Part shown: in pieces, positions 17,037-26,500 of the stretch | Numbering within the stretch: position 1 is the stretch's first letter | Layout of the letters: every line of letters begins with the position of its first letter | Source of the DNA: Nevskia ramosa DSM 11499 | GTDB taxonomy: Bacteria > Pseudomonadota > Gammaproteobacteria > Nevskiales > Nevskiaceae | Direction: 5' to 3' | DNA: 64,000 nt | Assembly: GCF_000420645.1 (NCBI RefSeq) | Contig: NZ_ATVI01000013.1 | Span: 84,889-148,888 of the forward strand | Program-made: the position numbers and the translations under genes | Notes under the pieces: generated by a model | What the model was told of the DNA's origin: nothing | The model's input: only the letters and a program-made list of their open reading frames with translations | Database searches by the model: none

Positions 17037-18151
17037 GCGGTTTTCACCTTTCTCGCAGGGATCAAGCCGACCACGCCCTTCGGCAGGAACAGTGTTGCAC
17101 CGACGAACAGCGCGCCGAGCGCATACAGCCAGATCTCGGGGAACGCCGCGGTGAACCAGGTCTTCGCGTAGTTCACGAGCACGGCACCGGCGACTGCGCC
17201 GTACAGCGTGCCGCGTCCGCCAACGGCGACCCAGATCACCACTTCGATCGAGTTGATCGGCGCGAACTCGCCCGGGTTGATGATGCCGACCTGCGGCACG
17301 TACAGCGCACCGGCAATGCCGGCGAGCATCGCCGAGAACACCCAGATCCACAGCTTGTAGGACTCCACCTGATAACCGATGAAGCGCGTGCGGCCTTCGG
17401 CATCACGGATGCCTTGCACCACTCTTCCGAGGCGCGAAGCGATCACGTAACGGCAGCCGATGTAGCCAACGGCGAGCGCGATCACCGTGGTGATGAACAG
17501 CGCCACTCGCATGCCGGGCGTCTTCAGATCGAAGCCGAGCAGTTCCTTGAAATCGGTCAGGCCGTTGTTGCCGCCGAAGCCCATCTCGTTGCGGAAGAAG
17601 GCCAGCAGCAGGGCGAAGGTCAGCGCCTGGGTCATGATCGACAGATAGACGCCGGTGACCCGCGAGCGGAACGCCAGCCAGCCGAAACCGAGCGCCAGCA
17701 GGCCCGGGATCAGTACCACCATCAGCAGCGCCACCGGGAAGTGGTTCATGCCTTCCCAGAACCAGGGCAGCTCGGTCCAGTTCAGGAACACCATGAAGTC
17801 CGGCAGGATCGGGTTGCCGTAGACGCCGCGCGGGCCGATCTGGCGCATCAGATACATGCCGATCGCATAGCCGCCGAGCGCGAAGAACGCCGTGTGACCG
17901 AGGCTCAGGATTCCGCAATAACCCCAGACCAGATCGACCGCGATCGCCAGCAGCGCGTAGCACAGGTACTTGCCGAACAAAGTGACCGTGTAGGTCGACA
18001 GGTGGAAGAACGAGCCTTCCGGAATCAGCAGATTGAAGACCGGCACCACCACCGCTGCGATCAGCAGCAGCAACAGCAGCACCTGGCCACCACGGTCAGC
18101 CTTGAGGGCCGGAATTAGTACCCCTTGCCCAGTCATCGATTGCGTACTCAT
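17033..18151 (-). CDS. urtC: Urea ABC transporter permease UrtC
   Basis: This 372-residue inner-membrane permease, LivM type, has about ten hydrophobic segments and the conserved cores DLVWGYCGILSLGHTAFFAL and VAVGGRGTLYGAVAGA. The urt-specific insert around FMVFLNWTELPWFWEGM separates it from branched-chain amino acid permeases. Its ATG overlaps the urtB stop by one base (TAATG), and its end overlaps the urtD start. It forms the urea channel with UrtB. Confidence 0.95.
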   Translation of the reverse strand: MSTQSMTGQGVLIPALKADRGGQVLLLLLLIAAVVVPVFNLLIPEGSFFHLSTYTVTLFGKYLCYALLAIAVDLVWGYCGILSLGHTAFFALGGYAIGMYLMRQIGPRGVYGNPILPDFMVFLNWTELPWFWEGMNHFPVALLMVVLIPGLLALGFGWLAFRSRVTGVYLSIMTQALTFALLLAFFRNEMGFGGNNGLTDFKELLGFDLKTPGMRVALFITTVIALAVGYIGCRYVIASRLGRVVQGIRDAEGRTRFIGYQVESYKLWIWVFSAMLAGIAGALYVPQVGIINPGEFAPINSIEVVIWVAVGGRGTLYGAVAGAVLVNYAKTWFTAAFPEIWLYALGALFVGATLFLPKGVVGLIPARKVKTA

Positions 18152-19857
18152 TAGTGGCCCTCCGCCGCGCGGCCTTTCTGGGGAAACAGGCCCTGTTTGC
18201 GGCGCTGGATGAACAGGATGATGAACACCAGCATCGCGATCTTGGCCATCACCGCACCGACCGCCGGCTCCAGCAATTTGCCGGCAACACCGAGCGTCAT
18301 GCCGCCGATCACCGTGCCCCAGAGATTGCCGACACCGCCGAAGACCACGACCATGAACGAATCGATGATGTAGCTCTGGCCGAGGTTCGGGCCGACATTG
18401 GTCAGCTGCGACAGCGCCACGCCGGCGACACCGGCAATGCCGGAGCCGAGGCCGAAAGTGATCGCGTCGACGCGATCGGAGTTGATGCCCATCGAACGCG
18501 CCATCGCCCGGTTCTGCGACACCGCACGCACCTTCAGGCCCAGCGAGGTGCGACGCAGGATCAGTTGCAGCGCGGCGAACACGACCATCGTGAAGACGAC
18601 GATGTAGATGCGGTTCCAGGTCAGCGACAGCGCATCGTTGATCACCCACTGGCCGCTCATGAATTCCGGCGTGGCCACCGAGCGATTCAGCGGCGAGAAG
18701 ATCGAACGCACCAACTGCTGCAGGAACAGGCTGATGCCGAAGGTTGCCAGCAGCGTTTCCAGCGGCCGGCCGTACAGGAAGCGGACGACGCCGCGTTCGA
18801 TGGCGATGCCGACCAGACCGGAGACCACGAACGCCGTCGGAATCGAGATCAAGATCGAGGCCGCCAGATGCGTCGGCATCAACTGCTGCACGACGTAGGC
18901 GGTATAGGCGCCGATCATCATCAGCTCGCCGTGCGCCATGTTGATCACGCCCATCACGCCGAAGGTGATCGCCAGACCGATGGCCGCGAGCACCAGCACC
19001 GAGCCGAGGCTCAGGCCAAAGAACAGCGTTTCGATGGCGCTGAAGAACTTGCGTTTCAGGGCGATCGACGAGATCGCCACCGAGGCCGCGCTGCGGACTC
19101 GTTCATCGGGCTCGTTGGCTTCTTCGCGCAATGCTTCGAGCTTGGCCAGGGTTTCGCCGTCAAGCGCACCGGAAAGTACGTTCACCGCAGCCAGGCGTGT
19201 GTCGGCACTGTCTGAGGTCAGATCGGCGTAGGCGAGGCCGGCGGCGATCGCTTTCAGCACGGCCGGATCCTGCTCGGTCTTGGCGTGTTCGCGGAGCATG
19301 GTCAGCGTCAGCTCATCCGGCGCACGGAGCATTTCCTGCACCGCGGCGAGGCGTACCTCGGCATCGGGGTTGCCGAGCTTGAACGAGGCCAGGGCACTGC
19401 GCAGCAGCTTGCGCAGATTGTTGTTGCTGCCGATCTTGGTGAAGCCTTCGCTCGGCTCGCTGCCGGCCGTGGCCAGGGTCAGCGGATCGGTCAGCTGGTA
19501 GTTCGTTTCCGCTTCCGCGGTGATGAACACGGCGCCATCGGCGTCGCGGACATGCAGGTGATCTTCGAGCCAGGCCGTCAGTATGGCGGCCGTGTTCGGG
19601 TTCTTGGTTGCCAGCAATGCTTCGAGCAAGGCGGTGCGTTCGCTGAGAGATGCGGTGCCGAGTGCGCGGACGACCTCCGGAAACGCGGTCGGCGCAGCTG
19701 GAGCCGCTTCGGCGGTGGTCTCGGCGGCAGCGTCAGCAGCGGGCGCGACAGCGTCGTCCGCCTGCAGCGGCAGGCTCACGGCCACGATTGCCGCCAGCAG
19801 GCATCGTCGCAGCGGCAGTCGCATCAGTAGTCGCAGAAGGGGAGGTAGCGGAATCAT
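18151..19857 (-). CDS. urtB: Urea ABC transporter permease UrtB
   Basis: This 568-residue permease, LivH type, has a signal-like N-terminal hydrophobic segment, then an alanine-rich and helical periplasmic region of about 250 residues that looks HEAT-like (repeated EVRLAAVQEML / DTRLAAVNVLSG). The membrane part begins near ETLFFGLSLGSVLVLAAIGL and includes GVINMAHGELMMIGAY and VFGGVGNLWGTVIGG. The long N-terminal domain is usual for proteobacterial UrtB. The ATG at 19857 is chosen because AGGAG stands 10 bases upstream; an earlier start would add an unconserved, Arg-rich segment. Confidence 0.94.
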   Translation of the reverse strand: MIPLPPLLRLLMRLPLRRCLLAAIVAVSLPLQADDAVAPAADAAAETTAEAAPAAPTAFPEVVRALGTASLSERTALLEALLATKNPNTAAILTAWLEDHLHVRDADGAVFITAEAETNYQLTDPLTLATAGSEPSEGFTKIGSNNNLRKLLRSALASFKLGNPDAEVRLAAVQEMLRAPDELTLTMLREHAKTEQDPAVLKAIAAGLAYADLTSDSADTRLAAVNVLSGALDGETLAKLEALREEANEPDERVRSAASVAISSIALKRKFFSAIETLFFGLSLGSVLVLAAIGLAITFGVMGVINMAHGELMMIGAYTAYVVQQLMPTHLAASILISIPTAFVVSGLVGIAIERGVVRFLYGRPLETLLATFGISLFLQQLVRSIFSPLNRSVATPEFMSGQWVINDALSLTWNRIYIVVFTMVVFAALQLILRRTSLGLKVRAVSQNRAMARSMGINSDRVDAITFGLGSGIAGVAGVALSQLTNVGPNLGQSYIIDSFMVVVFGGVGNLWGTVIGGMTLGVAGKLLEPAVGAVMAKIAMLVFIILFIQRRKQGLFPQKGRAAEGH

Positions 19858-19906
19858 CGCGGGGATGCTCCTGAAAAGAGGGTGACGACAGGGGATGCAA
19901 AGCAAG

Positions 19907-19935
19907 CTCCGGGCCGGGCCAATTCCGGCCCGGAG
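19907..19935. repeat. 11-bp perfect hairpin between urtA and urtB
   Basis: CTCCGGGCCGG and CCGGCCCGGAG flank a 7-base loop, without a T-tract. Together with the hairpin at 19969-20004 it fits the stabilising or partial-terminator structures often found behind abundant periplasmic binding-protein genes, lowering expression of the downstream membrane subunits. Confidence 0.75.
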
Positions 19936-19968
19936 ACTTGCCCCCCGCAGGTGCTGCTTGCTTCAGGT

Positions 19969-20004
19969 GCAGCCCGAGCGCTCAGCGCCTGAGCGTCGGG
20001 CTGC
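19969..20004. repeat. Hairpin directly after urtA
   Basis: GCAGCCCGAGCGCTCAG and CTGAGCGTCGGGCTGC pair with a single bulge around a 3-base loop, 6 bases after the urtA stop codon. There is no T-tract. It is the probable 3' stabilising structure of the urtA message. Confidence 0.72.
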
Positions 20005-20010
20005 GAAGAC

Positions 20011-21294
20011 TCAGTTCGAGCACTTCTTCAGCTTGGTGTTGTAGTTGCCGCACTTCAGCTTCACCCAATCGGATTCCAGATCCTTCGAGCCGTCGAGGAA
20101 GTCGGACCAGGCATCGCCAGGGACTTCGGCCTTGGTCTGCCAGACGGTTTCGAACTGGCCGTCTTCCTTGATCTCGCCGATGTAGACCGGCTTGGTGATG
20201 TGGTGATTCGGCAGCAGCTTGGCGGTGCCGCCGGTCAGGTTCGGCACTTCCAGGCCCGGCAAGGTGTCGATGACCTTGGTGGTGTCGGTGGTGCCGGCCT
20301 TCTCGACGGCCTTCACCCACAGGTTGAAGCCGATGTACGTCGCTTCCATCGGATCATTGGTGGTGCGCTTCGGGTTCTTGATGTACGTCTGCCAGGCCTT
20401 GATGAAGGCAGTGTTGGCGGGCGACTTGACGCTCTCGAAGTAGTTCCAGGCGGCGAGATGGCCGACCAGCGGCTTGGTGTCGATGCCCGACAGTTCTTCC
20501 TCACCCACCGAGAACGCGACCACCGGAATGTCTTCGGCCGAGATCTTCTGGTTGCCGAGTTCCTTGTAGAACGGAACGTTGGCATCGCCGTTGATCGTCG
20601 AGACCACCGCCGTCTTCTTGCCGGCCGAACCGAAGGCCTTGATCTTCGACACTTCGCTCTGCCAATCGCTGAAGCCGAACGGCGTGTAGTTGACGATGAT
20701 GTCTTCGGCCTTCACGCCCTTGGCCTTCAGATAGGCCTCGAGAATCTTGTTGGTGGTACGCGGATAGACGTAGTCGGTGCCTTCGAGCACCCAGCGCTTC
20801 ACCTTGAGATCCTTCATCAGATAGTCGACCGCCGGAATCGCCTGCTGATTCGGCGCGGCACCGGTGTAGATCACGTTCTTCGAGGATTCTTCACCCTCGT
20901 ACTGCACCGGGTAGAAGAGCAGCGAATTGGATTTCTCGAACACCGGCAGCACCGACTTGCGCGACACCGAAGTCCAGCAGCCGAACACCACGGACACCTT
21001 GTCCTTGTCGATCAGCTCGGAAGCCTTTTCGGCGAACAGCGGCCAGTTCGACGCTGGATCGACGACCACGGCTTCCAGCTTCTTGCCGAGCACGCCGCCC
21101 TTCTTGTTCTGCTCCTCGATCAGCATCAGGACGGTGTCCTTCAGCGTGGTTTCGGAGATCGCCATGGTGCCGGACAGCGAATGCAGCACGCCGACCTTGA
21201 TGGTGTCGTCGGCAGCCTGTGCGGAAAAGCTCAGCGCTGCGGCGGTTGCCAGCAGTGCGGTCTTGATCAGGTTCATCTTCATCGGCATCTTCAT
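20011..21294 (-). CDS. urtA: Urea ABC transporter substrate-binding protein UrtA
   Basis: This 427-residue periplasmic binding protein has a cleavable signal peptide ending at FSAQA-ADDTIKVG (about residue 28). The mature protein is a LivJ-type two-lobed fold with UrtA hallmarks GVLHSLSGTMAISE, VFGCWTSVSRKSVLPVFE, YPVQYEGEESSKNVIYTGA and NDPMEATYIGFNLWV. It captures urea for UrtBCDE. It lies 56 bases downstream of the porin gene on the same strand and is followed by two hairpins before urtB, a common way to make binding protein in excess over permease. Confidence 0.96.
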   Translation of the reverse strand: MKMPMKMNLIKTALLATAAALSFSAQAADDTIKVGVLHSLSGTMAISETTLKDTVLMLIEEQNKKGGVLGKKLEAVVVDPASNWPLFAEKASELIDKDKVSVVFGCWTSVSRKSVLPVFEKSNSLLFYPVQYEGEESSKNVIYTGAAPNQQAIPAVDYLMKDLKVKRWVLEGTDYVYPRTTNKILEAYLKAKGVKAEDIIVNYTPFGFSDWQSEVSKIKAFGSAGKKTAVVSTINGDANVPFYKELGNQKISAEDIPVVAFSVGEEELSGIDTKPLVGHLAAWNYFESVKSPANTAFIKAWQTYIKNPKRTTNDPMEATYIGFNLWVKAVEKAGTTDTTKVIDTLPGLEVPNLTGGTAKLLPNHHITKPVYIGEIKEDGQFETVWQTKAEVPGDAWSDFLDGSKDLESDWVKLKCGNYNTKLKKCSN

Positions 21295-21350
21295 CGGTTG
21301 ATCCTCTTGTTACGAAACGGAGTGATGTTCAGGAGTGGAGTCGAAGGGGC

Positions 21351-22460
21351 TCAGATCTGGACCTGCAGACCCACACCGATCTGGGTCGTGTCCGGCAAAC
21401 CGGCATCGAGCTTGCTGTCCTTGTAGAACAGCGAAATGCGGGCATCGAAGGTCTTGATCAGATAGTTGATGTTGAATTCCATCGTCGTCTGCTCGTACTC
21501 CGGGCCGAGGCCGGTGGAGTCGTTGAAGCGCGCGGCGCCGTACTTGCCCAGGAACTGGACCTTGCCGATGCCGACCTGCTGCGGGAACAGGTAGGCAGCG
21601 AGGCCGTACCAGCCGTTGGAGTCCGTGAAGCTGCCGTCGAAGCCGCCGTAGCCGCCGAGCTTGTCGTAGCGCGCCGCTTCCGCTTCCAGGGTGACGACGC
21701 CGCCGTTCGGCAGCTTCTTTTCCATCAAGCCGTCGAGCGTATAGGCGTGCTTGCCGGCCGAGGTCTGACCGGCGAGGCCGACCGACAGCAGATCCTTCGC
21801 ACCGTAATAGGTGCCGTTCAGGTAGTAGCCCGGCTCGGCATCCCAGAAGTTCAGCTGGACACGGCCGGAAGTCAGCACGGTGCCCTCGCCGAAGGTGCCC
21901 GGCGCATCGAACAGGCCGAAGGAAACCTTGGCGATGCCGAAGGTGCCCCAGTACGCGACGCCGTTCTGGCGGCCCTGGACGATGCCCGGATAGCCGTCCT
22001 GCACGCCGTCCTCGTAGACGTTCCAGTTGCTGGCGTAGAACGGGCCGTAGAGGTTGGCGCGGTCGGACGGCGGCAGGAAGCGGCCGGCCCAGATGTTGAA
22101 CTTGTCGCCGAACTCGAAGCGGGCGGCGGCGTCCATCACCTGAAGATTGTTGCTGGCCGACGAGTAATCGGTGTTGAACATGACCTTGATGTTGTCGGTC
22201 ACCGAACCACCGATGTAGACGCGGGCGTTGTTGACGTTGAAGTCGTTGACGGTGTCGCCGCCGCCGCTCGGATTGGTGCTTTCGAACTGGGTGCGCAGAC
22301 CGGCGCCCAGGCTGATCGGCGGCAGCTTCAGATCGGCTGCCTTGACCGGCGCGGCGCAGATCGTCGCTGCTGCGGCGATGGCGCTCATCGCAGTGAGCTT
22401 GAGCATCGTGTTGTTCCCCATTCCCTGTTGCTGCCCCTTGTTGTTGGTCGTCGCTTTCAT
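21351..22460 (-). CDS. Outer-membrane porin upstream of the urea transporter
   Basis: This 369-residue protein has a signal peptide (hydrophobic core about 20-36, APVKA-ADL cleavage). The mature part is rich in alternating aromatic/Gly beta strands (NDFNVNNARVYIGGSVTDN, MFNTDYSSASNNLQVMDA, FNIWAGRFLPPSDRANLYGP). The pattern is that of phosphate-selective/OprO-type 16-stranded porins. A good ribosome site (AGGGGAG) precedes the ATG at 22460. It lies between the two-component system and urtA, all in one direction, which suggests it lets urea or related amides cross the outer membrane. That substrate is inferred from context only. Confidence 0.82.
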   Translation of the reverse strand: MKATTNNKGQQQGMGNNTMLKLTAMSAIAAAATICAAPVKAADLKLPPISLGAGLRTQFESTNPSGGGDTVNDFNVNNARVYIGGSVTDNIKVMFNTDYSSASNNLQVMDAAARFEFGDKFNIWAGRFLPPSDRANLYGPFYASNWNVYEDGVQDGYPGIVQGRQNGVAYWGTFGIAKVSFGLFDAPGTFGEGTVLTSGRVQLNFWDAEPGYYLNGTYYGAKDLLSVGLAGQTSAGKHAYTLDGLMEKKLPNGGVVTLEAEAARYDKLGGYGGFDGSFTDSNGWYGLAAYLFPQQVGIGKVQFLGKYGAARFNDSTGLGPEYEQTTMEFNINYLIKTFDARISLFYKDSKLDAGLPDTTQIGVGLQVQI

Positions 22461-22665
22461 CGTGTAACTCCCCTGGTTAAGTGTTGAACTGGGATTGCCT
22501 GTTTCGAATCGCGGACATAGCTCCGCCCCGCCGGGTCGACGTGACCCCGCTCTGCCGCTTGCCCCACTATTTGCCCTGATCCGGTGCGTCTGCTGCTCTC
22601 TTTCGAGAGCCGCGCACCGTGTTGCTGCTGCTCCTTTTCTTGTTGGTCTCTGGTCGTGTCGTTCC

Positions 22666-23562
22666 TCAGTTCGGCACGACGCCCAAGCGGCTGCGGTTCA
22701 ACGCGACGGTGGCTGCAGCCGTCCGCGTTTCCACACCGAGCTTGGTGAAGATGTGTTCGAGATGCTTGTTGACCGTGCGCGGGCTCATTTCCAGCACGCC
22801 GGCGATTTCCGGATTGGTCTTGCCGAGCGCCACCCAGTACAGAACCTCGGCTTCGCGGGCGGTCAGCGGTAGCAGGCGCATCAACGCATCCGGCTCCGGC
22901 ACCGCTTCGTGGCGCTGCACCAGCAGGCGGCGTTCGCCCAGCTTCGAGAACGCCAGCCGCTGGCCGTTGCCCTGCAGGCTGAAATTGGGCGAAGCACCTT
23001 CGCCGATCGCCAGCCAGCGCAGCAGCGCCTCGGGCAGGCGATGGTCGACACCACAGACGCCGGCCAGCCAGCTGCGTGCCAGCGGCGTTGCCCAGCTGAC
23101 CCGGCCGACATCGTCGATTGAGACGATCGCATCACCGGCGGCGTCGGAAGCCGCTTGAGTCTCGGCGACCAGCCGGGCATTGCGCAGATGGGAGGCGATG
23201 CGGGCAATCACTTCCTGCGGCCGGATCGGCTTGGTGATGTAGTCGATGCCGCCGGCCTGGAAGCCACGGACCACATGATCGGTATCGGTGAGCCCGGTCA
23301 TGAACACGATCGGGATCGGCCGCGTGGCGAGATCGGCCTTGAAGCGGCGGCAGGTCTCGAAGCCGTCGACGCCGGGCATCATCGCGTCGAGCAGGATCAG
23401 ATCCGGCGGCTGCAGGCGCGCGCTTTCCAGAGCGGCGAGGCCGCTGGTGGCGACACGGACGCGATAGCCGGCGCCGTCGAGCGCGTCATGGGCCACGGCG
23501 AGATTTTCGGCGACGTCGTCGACGATCAGGATCGTGGCCATCGCATTGCTGTTCATCTTCAT
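22666..23562 (-). CDS. Two-component response regulator with LuxR-type HTH
   Basis: This 298-residue regulator has an N-terminal receiver domain with acidic pocket Asp15/Asp16 (ILIVDD), phospho-acceptor Asp59 (LILLDAMMPG) and conserved Thr/Lys in FMTG and ITKPIRP. A middle region (about 135-225) is PAS-like (DAIVSIDDVGRVSWAT). The C-terminal LuxR/NarL-type helix-turn-helix contains LTAREAEVLYWVALG and ISP-like MSPRTVNKHLEHIFTKLGV. Its ATG overlaps the stop of the permease-kinase gene by 4 bases, so the two form a pair. Likely targets are the adjacent porin/urt/ure genes. It has no AAA+ domain, so it is not the sigma-54 activator. Confidence 0.92.
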   Translation of the reverse strand: MKMNSNAMATILIVDDVAENLAVAHDALDGAGYRVRVATSGLAALESARLQPPDLILLDAMMPGVDGFETCRRFKADLATRPIPIVFMTGLTDTDHVVRGFQAGGIDYITKPIRPQEVIARIASHLRNARLVAETQAASDAAGDAIVSIDDVGRVSWATPLARSWLAGVCGVDHRLPEALLRWLAIGEGASPNFSLQGNGQRLAFSKLGERRLLVQRHEAVPEPDALMRLLPLTAREAEVLYWVALGKTNPEIAGVLEMSPRTVNKHLEHIFTKLGVETRTAAATVALNRSRLGVVPN

Positions 23563-26500
23563 TTCGCCTCCGCGCCCAGCGCGCGCAGGTAGTCGCTGAG
23601 CTGGAAGGCTTTCACCGAGCTGCGCAGGCGTTCGGTCTGCTGGCGATAGCGGGTGTCGATGCGGTCGATCTCGTCGAGCTTGTCGAGAATGCCGCGCACG
23701 TGGCCGAGCGCACCGAGATCGCGCAGCGGCCGCACCAGATGTTCGGGCAGTGGCGGCTCGTTGCCGTCGATGCTCGGCGTGCCGGCGATCCAGACCAGAT
23801 TCAGCGCTGCGCGAATGCGGCCGAGCAGGGTGGTGACGCTGACCGGCTTGAGCAGATAGTCGCGCGGCGCGATGCCGGCGCCGGCATCGCGGCCGGACTC
23901 GAAGGCATCGGCCGAGATGACGATGATCGGCAACTGCGGCTCGCCCCGGCTTTCATGATGAGCCCGCAGCAGGCGTGCGGTTTCCCAGCCGTCGATGCCT
24001 GGCATGCCGATGTCGAGCAGCACCAGATCGGGCCGCACGTGCGGCACCATGCGCAGCGCTTCGATGCCGGAAGCCGCTTCGCTGAGTTCGAAACCGAGCG
24101 GTTCCAGCACGTTGAACAGGAAGCGGCGATCGACCGCTTCGTTGTCCACCACCAGAATCTTCCGGCGCGGGCCGGCATAGCCGTTGATCTCCGGCATCGT
24201 CGCCGGCAGTGCGGCGCGCGGCTCGCGCACTTCTGGCAGGAACAGGCGGATCTCGAAGCGGCTGCCGGTGCCCGGGGTCGATTCCACCGTCATCTCGCCG
24301 CCCATCAGGCTGGTCAGCATCTTGGCGATCGTGAGACCCAGGCCGGTGCCGGTTTCGCCCCGCGCCGAGGCCATGCTGCCGCGCTCGAACGGCTGGAAGA
24401 TGCGATCGATCTCGTCGGCCGGAATGCCGATGCCGGAATCGCGCACTTCGAACGTCGCGATGTCGCCGCGCCAGCGCAGCCGGAAGTTGACGCCGCCGGC
24501 TTCGGTGAACTTCACCGCGTTGCCGACGATGTTGATCAGGATCTGGCCCAGGCGCTTCTTGTCGGCGCGGACCACGGCCGGCACCTTGCCCTGCTCGTCG
24601 TACGCGAAGTTGATGCCCTTGTTGTGCGCCTGCAGCCGAAACATGCCGACCGTCTGGTTGAGGAATTCCGGGAAGCGCAGCTCGTCGATCTCCAGCGCCA
24701 GCTTGCCGCTTTCGATGCGGGCGATATCGAGCAGACCATCGACCAGCGACAGCAGGTGATCGCCGCTGCGGCGGATCACCGCGACGGCATCACGGCGGTG
24801 CACCGGAATCGAGGGATCGTGATCGAGCATCTCGGCATAGCCGAGGATCGAGTTCAGCGGTGTGCGCAGCTCGTGGCTGATACCGGTGACATAACGGCTC
24901 TTGGCCTGGTTGGCGCGATCGGCGGCGAGCTTGGCGGCCTGCAGCTCGATGTCGGTCTTGCGATGGGCATCGATCTCGCGCATCAGCAGCGAGGTCTGGC
25001 GGTTCGATTCTTCCTGCGCGACTCTGCGGCTTTCACCGTTCAGCACCAGCCACCAGCAGAGCACGGCGGCGATCACCACCAGCACTGCGTAGAGCTTCAG
25101 GAAGCCGGCGCGAAGCGCTTCGTGCAGCACCAGGTTGCTGGACATCAGCAGCGAGGATTCCTGCACCCAGATCAGCACCAGCGCAGCGGTCAGCACGCCG
25201 GTAACGATGGTCAGCAGCAGCAGATAGTGGCCGAGCCGCGAGTCCAGTCGCGTCGAGACGACCTTCGGCAGCAGCTTCGCCAAGGTCGCGGCGATCTGCT
25301 CGCGCAGGCTTGCGCCAGGCTTGCAGGCGTCATGGCAGCGGGCATCGAGCGAGCAGCACAGCGAGCAGATGTTGCCGCGATAGGCGGGGCACAAAGCCAT
25401 GTCCTCGCGCTCGTAGACCTTTTCGCAGATCACGCAGCGGTGCTCGGCGGCGGCCTTCAGCGAGGCGTCCGGCTGGCGCGCGAGGTAATAGCGGCCCTTG
25501 GTCGCATAGGCGATTGCCGGGGCGCAGATGAAGGCGGTGACCAGCGCGATGAACGAGGAAAACGCCTGCGCCAGCGGCCCGAACACGCCGGTGAACGCGG
25601 TGATCGACAGGATCGACGCGATCAGCATGCTGCCGACGCCGACCGGGTTGATGTCGTACAGATGGGCGCGCTTGAACTCGATGCCCGGCGGGCTCAAGCC
25701 CAGCGGCTTGTTGATGACCAGATCGGCGACGATCGCGCCGACCCAGGCGATGGCGACATTCGAGTAGAGCCCCAGCACCTGCTCCAGCGCCTTGAAGACG
25801 CCGAGCTGCATCAGAATCAGCGCGATCGCGACATTGAACACCACCCAGACCACCCGGCCCGGATGACTGTGGGTGACACGGGCGAAGAAGTTCGACCAGG
25901 CCAGCGAGCCGGCATAGGCGTTGGTGACGTTGATCTTCAGCTGGCTCAGCACCACCAGCAGCGTCATCGCGCCGAGTGCCACGGCCGGTGAGTCGAACAC
26001 GTAGCCGAAGCCGATGCGGTACATCTCGGTCGGCTCCAGGGCATTGGCCTGCGGTACACCGGCGCGCAGCGCGATGAAGGCGAGGAAGGCGCCGCCGATC
26101 AGGCGGATCGCGCCCATGCCGATCCAGCCCGGGCCGGCGAAGATCAGCGAAGCCATCCAGCGCTTGCGGTTGTGCGCGGTCTTCTCCGGCAGGAAGCGCA
26201 GGAAATCCACCTGCTCGCCGATCTGCGTGATCATCGCCATCAGCACGCTGGCGGCCGCACCAAACTGGATCAGCGAGAACGCCGTGCTCCCGCCTGGTGC
26301 AGCGAAATCGGGCAGCTCGCGGGCCAGCTCCGGCGCCTTGACCATCACGAAGATGAACGGCAGCACCAGCAGCACCAGCCACAGCGGCTGGGTCCAGGCC
26401 TGCAGGCGGGAAATCAGGGTGATGCCGTGGGTCACCAGCGGGATCACCACCAGCGCGCAGATCAGATAGGCCGGCGTCAGCGGGATGCCGAAACAGAGCT

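Noticed and set aside
23700..25991. 763-codon plus-strand frame antisense to the kinase fusion
   Set aside because: Composition and position are those of a high-GC antisense shadow; the kinase fusion beneath it is certain.
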